From Phallusia fumigata (Eukaryota > Chordata > Ascidiacea > Phlebobranchia > Ascidiidae): a stretch of DNA of 27,798 nt. The translations under genes were made by a program, and so were the position numbers. The notes beneath the pieces were generated by a model that searched no databases, was not told the DNA's origin, and saw only the letters and a list, made by a program, of their open reading frames with translations. Of the stretch, positions 9,850 to 19,676 are shown one piece after another (the first letter of the stretch is position 1; each line of letters starts with the position of its first letter). The DNA is taken from contig QXVZ01000218.1 of NCBI GenBank assembly GCA_008931825.1, forward strand, positions 1 through 27,798. Direction: 5' to 3'.

Positions 9850-12001
9850 GACTCTGGTAGGTTAACAGCAAACAGACAAAACAACACTTTATTCTACAAA
9901 AACATTAAACACTACTAGCGCTAAAAACATATGAAAACCTGTCAAATATAGCCAAATTATCGAAACTATTGTACTGGGTATTTCAACCTGCCAAGTGCGT
10001 TTAACTTATGCCAGAAAACATCATTATTTCAGACCAGTTTGCAACATTTCCAGGGAGCTTTCGACAACAAGCCCACATAGTTGACCCACTTGAGATATAA
10101 ACACAACACTGACTGGTCTGCGCACTAAATTGGGAAAGCGAGAGAGGCCGAAGAAAAAAGCAGTAAAGTCGCGCCGGTAGTTTTCGTTTTTTACTTTAAA
10201 TTTTGTTTTATTTTGCAAGATTATACGTTTTGTTCTTATTTTCCAGTGTATATTGCACCTATTTTTGATGCTGTTCGTTAAAGTGTGCTTATATCAGGTA
10301 TTTTATCATAATCTCCTCGGACTTTTTTTCTTTCTGCCCCTACAGGTTCGGAAAATATATACTGAAAAAACAACAACAACGTCCGTAGCGTTTGTCGTCG
10401 AGTTGTTTTTGTCTTAATATCATTTGCAGGTTTAAAGTTGATTTAAGTTTTTATTCAGCTTGCAATTTATGCTATATAGAGTCATAACCACCACTACGTT
10501 AAATCAAGGAATTTCAGGCAGAGCAAGTTTCCAGTTGTAGCAAAGACACAACATGCCGGTTTGCCGCAGTAAGCAACGTACATTGATTTTGTTTGCTTTT
10601 CCAGTTTGTAACAGAAACAGTTTACCACACTTTTGACATTAACACAAGTTTTATACTGTTCATAAGTTAGCATTGTAAATGGAATGAAATGCACAATTGC
10701 TGGACCATGCCAGAATGGAAAAACAAGAAAAAATTTTTGTGGAAAATTCCAGCTGCCTCCTGCCTGTAAGTCAATTTTATTGTAGGCTATTTTGTTGCAG
10801 CTATAAAAATTTGTAAAATCAATTGAAATGGGATGGAAAATTTATAGTGCCTGTATTTGTATTGTTTTTATAATGTCATATTATGTCATTACATATTCTG
10901 AATTTACCAGAAATGATCCAGTAATGATAATTCATTTGATGCACAGTTGTACATTTGTACCATTGTCTTGTTTGCTTTTTAACTCAATACATTATTGTTT
11001 TATATTTGCTTTTTCTGTATGACTAAATTAATACCATCCAGTAACAGTGTTTGATCTATCTGTTTTAAAGCACATTTGTGCCTTCTTGTCTTGTTAGCTT
11101 CACAACAATATTGTAAAGTTTTTTATTTGCTTTTTTTATTTTGCTTTAAGAAAGGTGATAATTTCTAGTAACAGTGTCAGACTAACTTGATTGGTCAAAA
11201 TTTACCAGTAAACAGGCTGATTGGGTGTAGGCAAGGCAACATACTCACACAAGTAACTTTTCTTGAGATATTTTATTTAGATTTATTAATTTGCTTTGTA
11301 CATACAATGTAAGAACAACAAGTATTTTTGGGCAGCTGAAATCTTTGCAAACAGCCAAAACTCAGATGTGCAAATAAAGAAAACTACTCATCTAGGAAAG
11401 TTAATAATTTTTCTTTGTCAATGCAGAGCTTGCAACTGGTCAGTGTGGTAATTGGGCACCAAAATGGATTTATACATTAGAGTGGTTTACAACTTTTGTG
11501 ATGCGTTTCAAATAGAACTTATGCCACAAATCAAATGAGATAAAACAGACAAAAAATGCACGGTTAAGTAAAAGAACAATAAATGCAGGAATCAATGAAC
11601 ACCTAACCTGAAAAGCAAAGGCAAGCTGTGAATGCAGTTGTGAAGAAAAAAACGAAGTATCGTGTACCACTGCAGGTTGCGAACACCTCTTATTAAACCT
11701 AATTGTTGCCACGTAACATCCACGTGATTAACCCACGCATCCCGCCTATTACCGGTTAGCTAATCGTTCCTTTGGTGGACGGCCGGCGTCATTTTGAACG
11801 GTTTGTTAGTTGGTGGCGAAACTCGTGTTTAACATTGATTACCGCAGGTTGGGGCGTGAATTGTGGATTGTGGCGGCAAATTGGATCATGACTATTGTTT
11901 TGTCATAGTCGTTTTTTCTTAAACTAACTTATAAAATGTATTTGACAAGCTTATCGATTTGCAAGTAAGTTCACAATAGTTTTAAAGGCGAGTTGATATT
12001 T
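9850..12001. other. AT-rich intergenic region between PLPP and ligand gene A
   Basis: This stretch holds the 5' flank of PLPP (which reads leftward) and the 3' flank of gene A. Two degenerate copies of about 130 bases seem to follow each other at roughly 10,905-11,170, sharing ccagtaa, catttgt-ccnt-cttgt and atttgcttttt. A minus-strand ATG frame at 11,470-11,712 has a CAG/GTTAGG donor in it and could be an upstream untranslated exon of PLPP. None of this is firm. Confidence 0.4.
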
Positions 12002-13831
12002 TCATCTGAACGCCAACGCACATCCTGCTGGAACCAATACCGGTTTGATGATGAGCATGGGCCAAGGAACACGCGGGTTGAAAACTGGAAGGTTCATTTC
12101 AATGTAATGTATCTCGCATTTAAGGTTTCCCCACTGCCATGCCGTGCACTCCCGGTTGTAGATTGTGTTGTACATTTGTTGCTCTGTGAAAGTAAAAGGT
12201 TAGTTAGTAATATTGCTGGTAGATAGGGCTCGGAAATTCGCTTTCAAATCTTATTTCAACAATTCCCAAGATAAACAACAAGCCGTTTGAATCGACTGGT
12301 AAGCCATGTAGGCATTTGGGATAGCAGCTCTTAAATTTTGATCATTTCATTCTATACACAGCTGATTATTGCTGCACATGCCGACGTTATCAAGCCCATA
12401 TTAATTTGAAGAAAAAGAAAACAAAGAAACGTTTATGAAACCCACTTGTGTCGTGGAAGAGCTCCAGAAGTTCCCCCGTCCCCGGGTCCAATCCGAACAG
12501 CAGGACGGCGCGTTTCGAACTGTCACCCATGCATGGGTTCCCGGTGATTTCCCGTTTAACCCTTTTGTGGGTCTCACCCTCAAGTTCGTTGCTTGAACGC
12601 TTTTTCCGCGATTGGCCGTAGGTCAACTTGTTCAATTCCTCAGCCACAAAGGCAGTCGTTTGTTCTGTGTAAGGAATTGTAGATTTTATTCCCCACGTAA
12701 TTATAGGTCAGTATACAAACTTTCTGCAACGTGCTTGTGGGTTGTTACACTCAGGATGACACCTGGTTCAAATTTCTAAACCTCGCTCGAATATTCGCTT
12801 TGTTATTAATAAATCAAAAATACGTGAAAATGTTAAAAATTTAAATTCCAATTTTACGTTGAGCTTAAACGTTGCGTTGAGCCAATTTTACGACCTCATA
12901 ACATTTTCACGTTTCCAGCAAAATGGTTTGGGGAGAAATTGCAGTGACACACATGGACCCAAGTCTTTATTCTTTCCTTTTAATTGAGGTTTCTTTTACT
13001 TCGGCGTTTTCATTTAAATGGCGAAAATGATGACAAAAAAATTCTCACCAGTGACGGTCACGTGATCTTCACTTTCCACCCGCTTCCAGTAATTGATGTC
13101 ATATGTGAAAACGTCATCGGAGAAATCCTCGATGGTATCCTTGTATCTGTCCATGAACTGACAAATCTTCAGATACTTAAAGTAGGGAATATCTTCGCAC
13201 ATATCCTTGGTGACCGGTTCGAACTGAAACAGTGCAATGTGACCGGGTTAGTTTTGCTTTAATTTCATCTGCTATCTCCAACCGACTTTGATTTTAATTA
13301 AAAACATAAGTGCCAGACTACTTGTTTTTCGTGGATACATTGTTATGCAAATTTTCCCCCCTAACGAGAACCGATTGCAATCGAGGGTTTTGAGTACCAA
13401 TATTGGGTTGCAAACAAACTGTTTGGGGCTGGCGTTGCGACGGTATAACTTACCACTTTGTCCATTTTGGCGTGGACCATTTGAACGTAGTCCATCGGGG
13501 TCAGGGATGCCACGAGTTCACAACTCAAGAGAGCAGCAAGTAAAAATCCGTATGTCTGTAATGCAATTACGAAAAAACATAAAGTTCTGCACATAGTTGT
13601 AGAAATCGATTTAAATTTAAAAAAAATCATCTTTACAGAGGGTGTTAAATGTTGCAATAGTTTATGGGAGGTTAAGTCGTAAATTATTTTTGCGTCAATG
13701 AAACAAAACTTTCACAGTAAATTTTCATCACTCGACACCAACTGTTTAAGATACTGTCTCTAATTCTTTAAAATTTAGTAGGTTTTTATTCCAAAAACAT
13801 TTCTGCTTCTTACCTTTATTGTCTGCTGCAT
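12002..13831 (-). CDS. secreted cystine-knot-like pro-protein, NGF superfamily-like (gene A)
   Basis: Five coding exons: 13814-13831, 13454-13555, 13049-13223, 12446-12664 and 12002-12183, with phases 0,0,1,1 and a TGA at 12002-12004, giving 231 residues. MQQTIK from exon 1 plus TYGFLLAALLSCELVASL from exon 2 form a clear signal peptide, which decides the start. The pro-region has Cys49 and Cys61 and the motif TYDINYWK. Processing sites are RKKR (118-121) and KRVKR (132-136). The mature part has only Cys143, 184, 194 and 226, the last in VPAGCALAFR at the C-terminus. C143-C184 spacing (40 intervening residues) and a G-E-hydrophobic strand (GTGELLELF) resemble neurotrophin C15-C58 (42). C194-C226 (31) resembles C80-C108 (27). 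The C68 loop is short and C68 and C110 are missing. Probably an extracellular ligand. Alternatives: Spätzle-like or IL-17-like, the latter also lacking the third knot disulfide. Confidence 0.75.
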
Positions 13832-13882
13832 GTTTTCGCTTACCAGATGTAAAAGATAAAATCCTATACATCCAAAGTAAAC
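13832..13882 (-). other. 5' UTR part of gene A exon 1, with upstream acceptor
   Basis: The minus strand reads TTTTTATTTTCAG up to 13,883, a strong 3' splice site placed 51 bases before the ATG at 13,831. It either ends a 5'-UTR intron or accepts a spliced leader. Tunicates use spliced-leader trans-splicing, so the second reading is possible if the organism guess is right. Confidence 0.5.
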
Positions 13883-14501
13883 CTGAAAATAAAAATATTC
13901 TTTAGGTCACGAATGAAAGCGGATAATTAAAGTTATTGTTGTCATGTTGCGTCGTCTTTTTTGTACTAATTGCTTGTTTTAGATGTTAACAACACTAGAC
14001 ACTGAAAATGCGATTGTTTTGTGTGAACGTCGTAGTTGCGCATCGCCTCATAATGAAAAGATATCCACTAATACTTGACAAATCTGACCACATTTTATTT
14101 CATGTTATCGCTAAGCCTGCTTCGGTCTAATACATTCGTCTGCTTGCTGCCTGCGTTTATAATCGTCCAATCTAATTACGGCGCTGGTGTTTCGTAGGAA
14201 AACTAGCTCCCTGTGTTTAACCACTGGCACGCTAGCGACGCGTCATTAACGCTAAATTGACGTAAGTAAATGTTTAATTGCCACCTCATGGTTTCCACTG
14301 TTGCAGTTTAATCGACCAGGATAGCGGAATTATCCCCATATGTTTTCAAGCTTAAAGCATATTATTCTGCGTTTACATAATTTGTTTCCCGGTCCAAGGT
14401 AATTTTGCTAAGTTGTTTAGATCAGTGATACCCAGTATACGTAACACCAATGTGTTCAACTGATGCTATTGTAAAACAGCAAGATGTAAAAAGTTGTGCA
14501 A
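13883..14501. other. no gene recognised
   Basis: This is upstream DNA of gene A, moderately AT-rich, with no open frame or splice-site pair I can support. It would contain the gene A promoter unless that lies further up. Confidence 0.45.
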
Positions 14502-14722
14502 GCTAAAGCGGCATATGTTATAATATGTTATGCCTCATTCGCGCCATTCGTATTCCACGCCGTCTTGCAATTGTTCTTTATGTATGATGTAACAAACCTT
14601 GACCGATTGGGATTTCCAGATTGATAAATTTTACATTTGAGACGAAAAACTTCGTTGATTTGTTGATAATTATTTTCTCCAGTTTGCCAGCTAGTATGCA
14701 TGTCTACCCAGTCCAATTGCTT

Positions 14723-14812
14723 CATGCCTGTATACGTCATGCTTGTGTACGTCATGCCTGTATACGTTATGCCTGTGTACGTCATGCCTGTATACGCCAT
14801 GTCGTATATATA
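14723..14812. repeat. 15-bp minisatellite, copy 1 (six units)
   Basis: Six tandem 15-base units close to catgcctgtatacgt, alternating gta-tac with gtg-tac; the last unit is degenerate. Because 15 is a multiple of three, both strands stay open and give artificial pentapeptide repeats such as TYTGM, which should not be taken for a protein. Confidence 0.85.
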
Positions 14813-14971
14813 CATGTTACTTAGTCGCTGGGGTATGCCGGTTGTTGCGTTTTTGTTAAATATTGCTGACATTGCAACACCTCAAATTTCACCAGCTCGA
14901 ATAATATTCTCGATTGCATTGTAATTCGCGTTTCAAATATCTCGATAAGAAACAGACACAATATTTATTCA

Positions 14972-15050
14972 TAGTTTAAGCAGATTCCCTGAAGCAGAAA
15001 CCAAGTAACCGAGAAAAAATTACAAAAGTCGTTGGTTCAAATCCCACAGC
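14972..15050 (+). repeat. possible tRNA-derived (SINE-like) fragment, copy 1
   Basis: GGTTCAAATCC at 15,034-15,044 matches the tRNA box B consensus and is followed by a tRNA-arm-like tail. About 60 bases upstream, tagtttaagcag (14,972-14,983) resembles a loose box A. No cloverleaf folds by eye, so it is at most a decayed tRNA-derived element. The second copy has box B at 16,536-16,546. Confidence 0.35.
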
Positions 15051-16217
15051 TACCGTTTGCGTTTTTCCACGGCGGAACTTGTGCAGACAAAGTTCGCCTC
15101 AGTAAGTAAAAATTCCAATCAAAAAATTATTACAAGCTTTCAGCAAAGGGCAGATTATGAGCACAACTTATACCGGCGATTTTGTAGCCAAAGTGGGTAA
15201 AATTTATCCAGCAATATTGCTCAAACTTTATCATTAATTTCGCCATCATTGACTTTTTGATTATTCAAAATGTGAAATTGTTTCCGTCACTGTGATCTCT
15301 ATGGTATTTTTATGACCTAGAGGTTTTTCTGTATCAAGCAAAAAGACATTTCTGTCAGCTCAGTCGCACTTAACCCGCCCGCGGTTAAAAACCTTTCAGG
15401 ACCTTTCTATTTTTTCGCATTTCTGTGCTGGGCTGTTTCAGTCTGCTGGGATTGAAATACAGCGGACATTCTGTTCGGGACTTGTTACAATCTCCATTTC
15501 TTGTAATCTAAACTGAGAAAAATCTGTTCAAAAACTTTCAAGCAAAAGTTTACAAAAATATTATTTTGCATCCGATAAAAACGATGTAAATCAACTGAAA
15601 TTATAAATAGAGATAAGAAAAAGAAATCGCGTAAATGAGTCACAAGCAAAATGTCCGAACCGCAAAAAGCAAAATAAGAAAATACGATTTAAACCTTGGA
15701 TAAATAATGACGAATAGTAAATGTTCAAAACTAGTCAGTTAAAAAAGCAGAAATACAAACAACGGTTCAGGCATTTATTTTCAATTTTTTGTGGAAAGGT
15801 AATTAGAACGCGCCAGTGGTATCGAGTACATGTTTACATAAGATTGCCCCTCAGTACCACATACAACGCACAATCCCAATAACTACCAGCAATTAACCTA
15901 CACTAATCGAATATTGGAAATTATTTTTCACACGCTGCCAATTAATTCTTCACGAAAGTTCAAACCGATTTCCATTTTCAACAATCTCAAATCNGCTAAA
16001 GCGGCATATGTTATAATATGTTATGACTCATTCGCGCCATTCGTATTCCACGCCGTCTTGCAATTGTCCTTTATGTATGATGTAACAAACCTTGACCGAT
16101 TGGGATTTCCTGATTGATAAATTTTACATTTGAGACGAAAAACTTTTCGTTGATTTGTTGATCATTATTTTCTCCTGTTTGCCAGCAAGTATGTTTGTCT
16201 ACCCAGTCCAATTGCGT

Positions 16218-16307
16218 CATGTGTGTATACATCATGCTTGTGTACGTCATGCCTGTATACGTTATGCCTGTGTACGTCATGCCTGTATACGCCATGTCGT
16301 ATATAAA
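16218..16307. repeat. 15-bp minisatellite, copy 2 (six units)
   Basis: The same six-unit array in the second copy of the 1.5-kb duplication. The unit number is unchanged; the first unit is altered (catgtgtgtatacat) and the last ends in aaa instead of ata. Confidence 0.85.
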
Positions 16308-17496
16308 CATGTTACTTAGTCGCTGGGATATGTCGGTTGCGTTTCGGCGTTTTTGTTACAAATTGCTGACATTGCACAAATCAACATCTCAAATTTCACC
16401 AGCTCGAATAATATTCTCGATTGCATTGTAATTCGCGTTTCAAATATCTCGATTAACAACAGACACAATATTTATTCGTAGTTTAAGCAGATTCCCTGAA
16501 AACCAAGTAACCGAGAAAAAATTACAAAAGTCTTTGGTTCAAATCCCACAGCTACCGTTTGCGTTTTTCCGCGGCGGAACTTGTGCAGACAAAGTTCGCT
16601 TCAGTAAAAATTCCGATCAAAAAATTATTACAAGCTTTCAGCAACGGGCAGATTATGAGCACAACTTATACCGGCGATTTTGTAGCCAAAGTGGGTAAAA
16701 TTAATCCAGCAATATTTGCTCAAACCTCAGCATTAATTTCGCCATCAGTGACTTTTTGATCATTCAAAATGTGAAATTGTTTCCGTCACTGTGATCTCTA
16801 TGGTGTTTTTATGACCCAGAGGTTTTTCTGTATCAAGCAAAAAGACATTTCTGTAAGCTCAGTCGCACTTAACCCGCCCGCGGTTAAAAACCTTTAAGGA
16901 CCTTTCTTATTTTTTCGCATTTCTGTGCTGGGCTGTTACAAATCTGCTGGTTTGGGACTTGTTGCAATCTCCATTTCTTGTAATCTAAACTGAGAAAAAT
17001 CTGTTCAAAAACTTTCAAGTCAAAGTTTACAAAAATATTATTTTGCATCCGATAAAAACGATGTAAACCAACTGAAATTATAAATAGAAATAAGAAAAAG
17101 AAAACGCGTAAATGAGTCACAAGCAAAGTGTCCAAACCGAAAAAAGCGAAATAAGAAAATACGATTTAAACCTTGGATAAATAATGACAAATAGTAAATG
17201 TTCAAAACTAGTCAGTTAAAAAAGCAGAAATACAAACAACGGTTCAGGCATTTATTATCATTTGTTTGTGGAAAGGTAATTAGAACGTGCCAGTGGTATC
17301 GAGTACATGTTTATGTAAGGTTGCCCCTCAACACCACGTACAACGCACAATCCCAATAACTACCAGCAATTAACCTACACTGATCGAATATTGGAAATTA
17401 TTTTTTACACGCTGCCAATTAATTCCTCACGAAAGTTCAAACCGATTTCCATTTTCAACAATCTCAAATCGGCGCAATCAATCAACCACGCGCTAT

Positions 17497-17516
17497 GTGA
17501 TTGACGTCACAATCAC
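17497..17516. promoter_or_regulatory. CRE palindrome nested in a 7-bp inverted repeat
   Basis: GTGATTG and CAATCAC arms flank ACGTCA, and TGACGTCA at 17,502-17,509 is a full cAMP-response element core. It sits just past the right end of the 1.5-kb duplication and about 650 bases beyond the 3' end of gene B, so a target gene is not obvious. Confidence 0.4.
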
Positions 17517-18171
17517 GGGGTTCTACTTGTGTTTATTCCACACGCCCCCCGCCCGACCTCCCACGCGATAGTTAACGCTCCCCCAATTAACCAAACCAAT
17601 TCCACGTTGATTTCGCTTAATTGTTTTCGAACGTTTTGATTGTTGATAATTATTCCACGTCACAATCAGGAAGGCCGGTTGATAAAAAATTAAAAAAAGC
17701 GGAATTTAAATTTTACCTCAAACTGTTTTAAGGATCCAAATTGAATTTGGGGCAAAATATGTCGATTTGTTTGGTGATGCTAATATAAGTTGTTTGCTGA
17801 TGGGGACAAAGAGTCTTTGTTGTCGGGTTACGAAGATTTAATATTTTCCAGATCGTATGTAAAGTTTTTTTTTTCTTTCCCTATAGTTTACCCGGGAAAC
17901 ATTTTGGAAATTTAAAAATGAACCCCAACAAACGAAAACATGCGAAATGTTGGAACAAGCTACAAAAACATGTTTCCGTGGAATGCCCCCAACATGTTGT
18001 GTAGTTTCATGTCAGGAATCTCCACAAGAAGTTTGTCCAACAAAATTTTCCTCAACATCTTTTCCAAGACTCTCCACTGATTTTTTGGGACGAAGCAAGA
18101 CTTCGATATGACGCAACCCTCCGCGTGTTACGTCACAAATACCGAGAATAATTGCTCATTTTTGTTTCGAT
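17517..18171. other. 3' flank of gene B, no gene recognised
   Basis: A short C-rich patch (cacgccccccgcccgacc, about 17,541) is followed by AT-rich DNA. No supported exon. The gene B 3' UTR must begin at 18,171, but I see no convincing close AATAAA on the minus strand. Confidence 0.4.
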
Positions 18172-19261
18172 TTAAAAGCTGAGTGCACAGTTCGTGGGGA
18201 TTTGAACCGGCCGAACATGAACATTCAGTGTTCCCTTGATGAAGACTGCCGTCTCAAACTTCACGTACTGCGGTTCACATCTCATGTTGTAGAAGGTTCG
18301 GCGCATGCAGCGCTTCGTGTAGTAAGTCTGGAACATGTTTTTGTCTGCGAAGAAGGTTGGGATTGATCTCAAACTGTTAACATTTTTATCAGCTAGTTTA
18401 AGTGATAGTAAAACTGATATTATTTTTTCTCAGATCCCTTTGACATTGTGTCTCATCAAGTTACAGCTTGTTTGCACTACACAGAAATCTTTTATTATAA
18501 ATTCTGCTTCAATTCCAACTTTTCATGAGGTTTTTGAATCATTTTGAAATCTTTGTTAAAAAGAATCTTCTGATTTTTTTTTGATTATTATTTTACAATA
18601 GTTGGGAAATTTAAACGAACCGGGGTCTTGAAGAAGTTCCACAATTTCGCCAGTTATCGCGTCAAATCCGTGGATTACAATCGTTTTCCGCGATTTTTTT
18701 TCCGCACACGGATTTACGCCCGTAGACCCTTTGGACATCCGCTTCACGCGTTGCAGATGCTTCTGTGAGTGGGGAGTTCCCGAATTACTGCTGACGTCAC
18801 GACGTTTCCGTCTTCTGTCATCGTCATAACGCCGCGTGCTCGAGCGGTAGGGGTGGTAGAAACGAACGTAGTTGGACACTGTGGCTGCAGTTCTGTCGCC
18901 GTCCTCTGTGAAGAAACTTATGTGTTTCAATAACAGCTATTTAAAATCAAATCGTCCTCGTTTAATCCACGTTTATCAAATGTTTGACGCAGTTTGTTAA
19001 ACAATTAGAAGCAGTGGGAAAAATGTAGTACTGTAGCGACGTTATTTTGTTGGTCCAAACTTTTTTTAGAACTAAGCTCTCACCTTTAACTTCGGTTTTG
19101 GCCGCCAAGTCATGGTACTTTCCCCAGTAGTTGATGCCGTAAGTGAGATATTGGTCGGAGTACATCTTTAGCTTGGCTGGTTCGTTCATGTAAATCTTGC
19201 AAGCCTTCAATTGACGATGACGTGGCGAGAACCTGCACTTGAGACCGGTGATGGGCGTGTA
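18172..19261 (-). CDS. paralogue of gene A, NGF superfamily-like pro-protein (gene B, 5' end missing)
   Basis: Three exons, 19084-19261, 18621-18905 and 18172-18344 (TAA at 18172-18174), with the same phases as gene A exons 3-5, give 211 residues without a start. Shared with A: pro-domain cysteines 12 residues apart, TYGINYWGK matching TYDINYWK, dibasic sites DRRRKR and QRVKR, NPC opening the mature domain, GEIVELLQD, KRC, nine residues to the next cysteine, and the C-terminal IPTNCALSF. The mature part again has only four cysteines. NMFQTYYTKRC and RCEPQYV resemble neurotrophin strands around C58 and C80. The pro-region is longer than in A, with a basic stretch and an RRYDDDRRRKR tract. Exon 4 may instead end at 18597 (GTAAAA donor, same phase, eight more residues). 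I found no signal-peptide exon upstream; the N at 19,527 may mark lost sequence, or B is truncated. Confidence 0.68.
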
Positions 19262-19496
19262 CTGTACAGTTGAAATTGATTGGTTAGAATAGAAATGAAC
19301 TAGGGTTTCGAGACTATACGCTGTTGTTGATCGAATTCGGACATCGAAAGTGCAAAAGGAGTGATACGTAAAAAAAAAATTGGGGGCAAAAATACATGAA
19401 GAAATTAAGATCGTAAATTTTCAGGATTTAGATTACCCTGTTTCAAAATATTCGCGACCAGTTCAACAGAAAAAAAATTTTTTTTGTTCTCGCTGG

Positions 19497-19507
19497 GGTT
19501 TGAGCCC
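19497..19507 (+). repeat. box B-like motif beside the 19,527 N
   Basis: GGTTTGAGCCC within gctggggtttgagcccgtgac looks like a tRNA or SINE box B, 20 bases before the N. It could be the end of a repeat that broke the assembly. No box A is visible. Confidence 0.25.
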
Positions 19508-19676
19508 GTGACTTTTCCTTATCCAGNTACAAACACGGAAAAGTATGACCAATTTAGGGAAAATAAACACATTTTTTTCTAACACCTGCCTGACATTTGT
19601 TCGGAAAAGGTCAACTTGTACACTACATTAAACTTTTACAAATAAGATTAAACTTTATTTCCAAGACTTTCTGCAG

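Larger units (their letters stand above)
14502..17470. repeat. ~1.5-kb near-identical duplication split by an N
   Basis: Copy 1 (14,502-15,993, 1,492 bases) and copy 2 (15,995-17,470, 1,476 bases) share the same first bases (gctaaagcggcatatg) and last bases (caacaatctcaaatc), and the N at 15,994 is exactly the junction. Differences are scattered substitutions and small indels. Frames open in one copy are interrupted or shifted in the other, so I do not call a gene. As at 3,242 and 4,118, this could be two haplotypes placed end to end or a true tandem duplication. Confidence 0.9.

Noticed and set aside
11993..12226. Plus-strand 77-residue frame
   Set aside because: Antisense shadow of the last exon of ligand gene A, whose minus-strand reading matches gene B.
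12002..13831. Calling gene A a true neurotrophin or IL-17 by name
   Set aside because: The resemblance rests on cysteine spacing and short strand motifs seen by eye. Two of the six knot cysteines are absent, so a specific gene symbol is not justified.
14528..14872. Minus-strand protein with repeated YTGMT units, and its plus-strand partner
   Set aside because: The repeats are produced by the 15-bp minisatellite, which is open on both strands; the frame is altered in the second copy of the duplication.
15034..15044. A functional tRNA gene
   Set aside because: Only a box B match and a poor box A are present; no anticodon stem or acceptor stem can be formed by eye.
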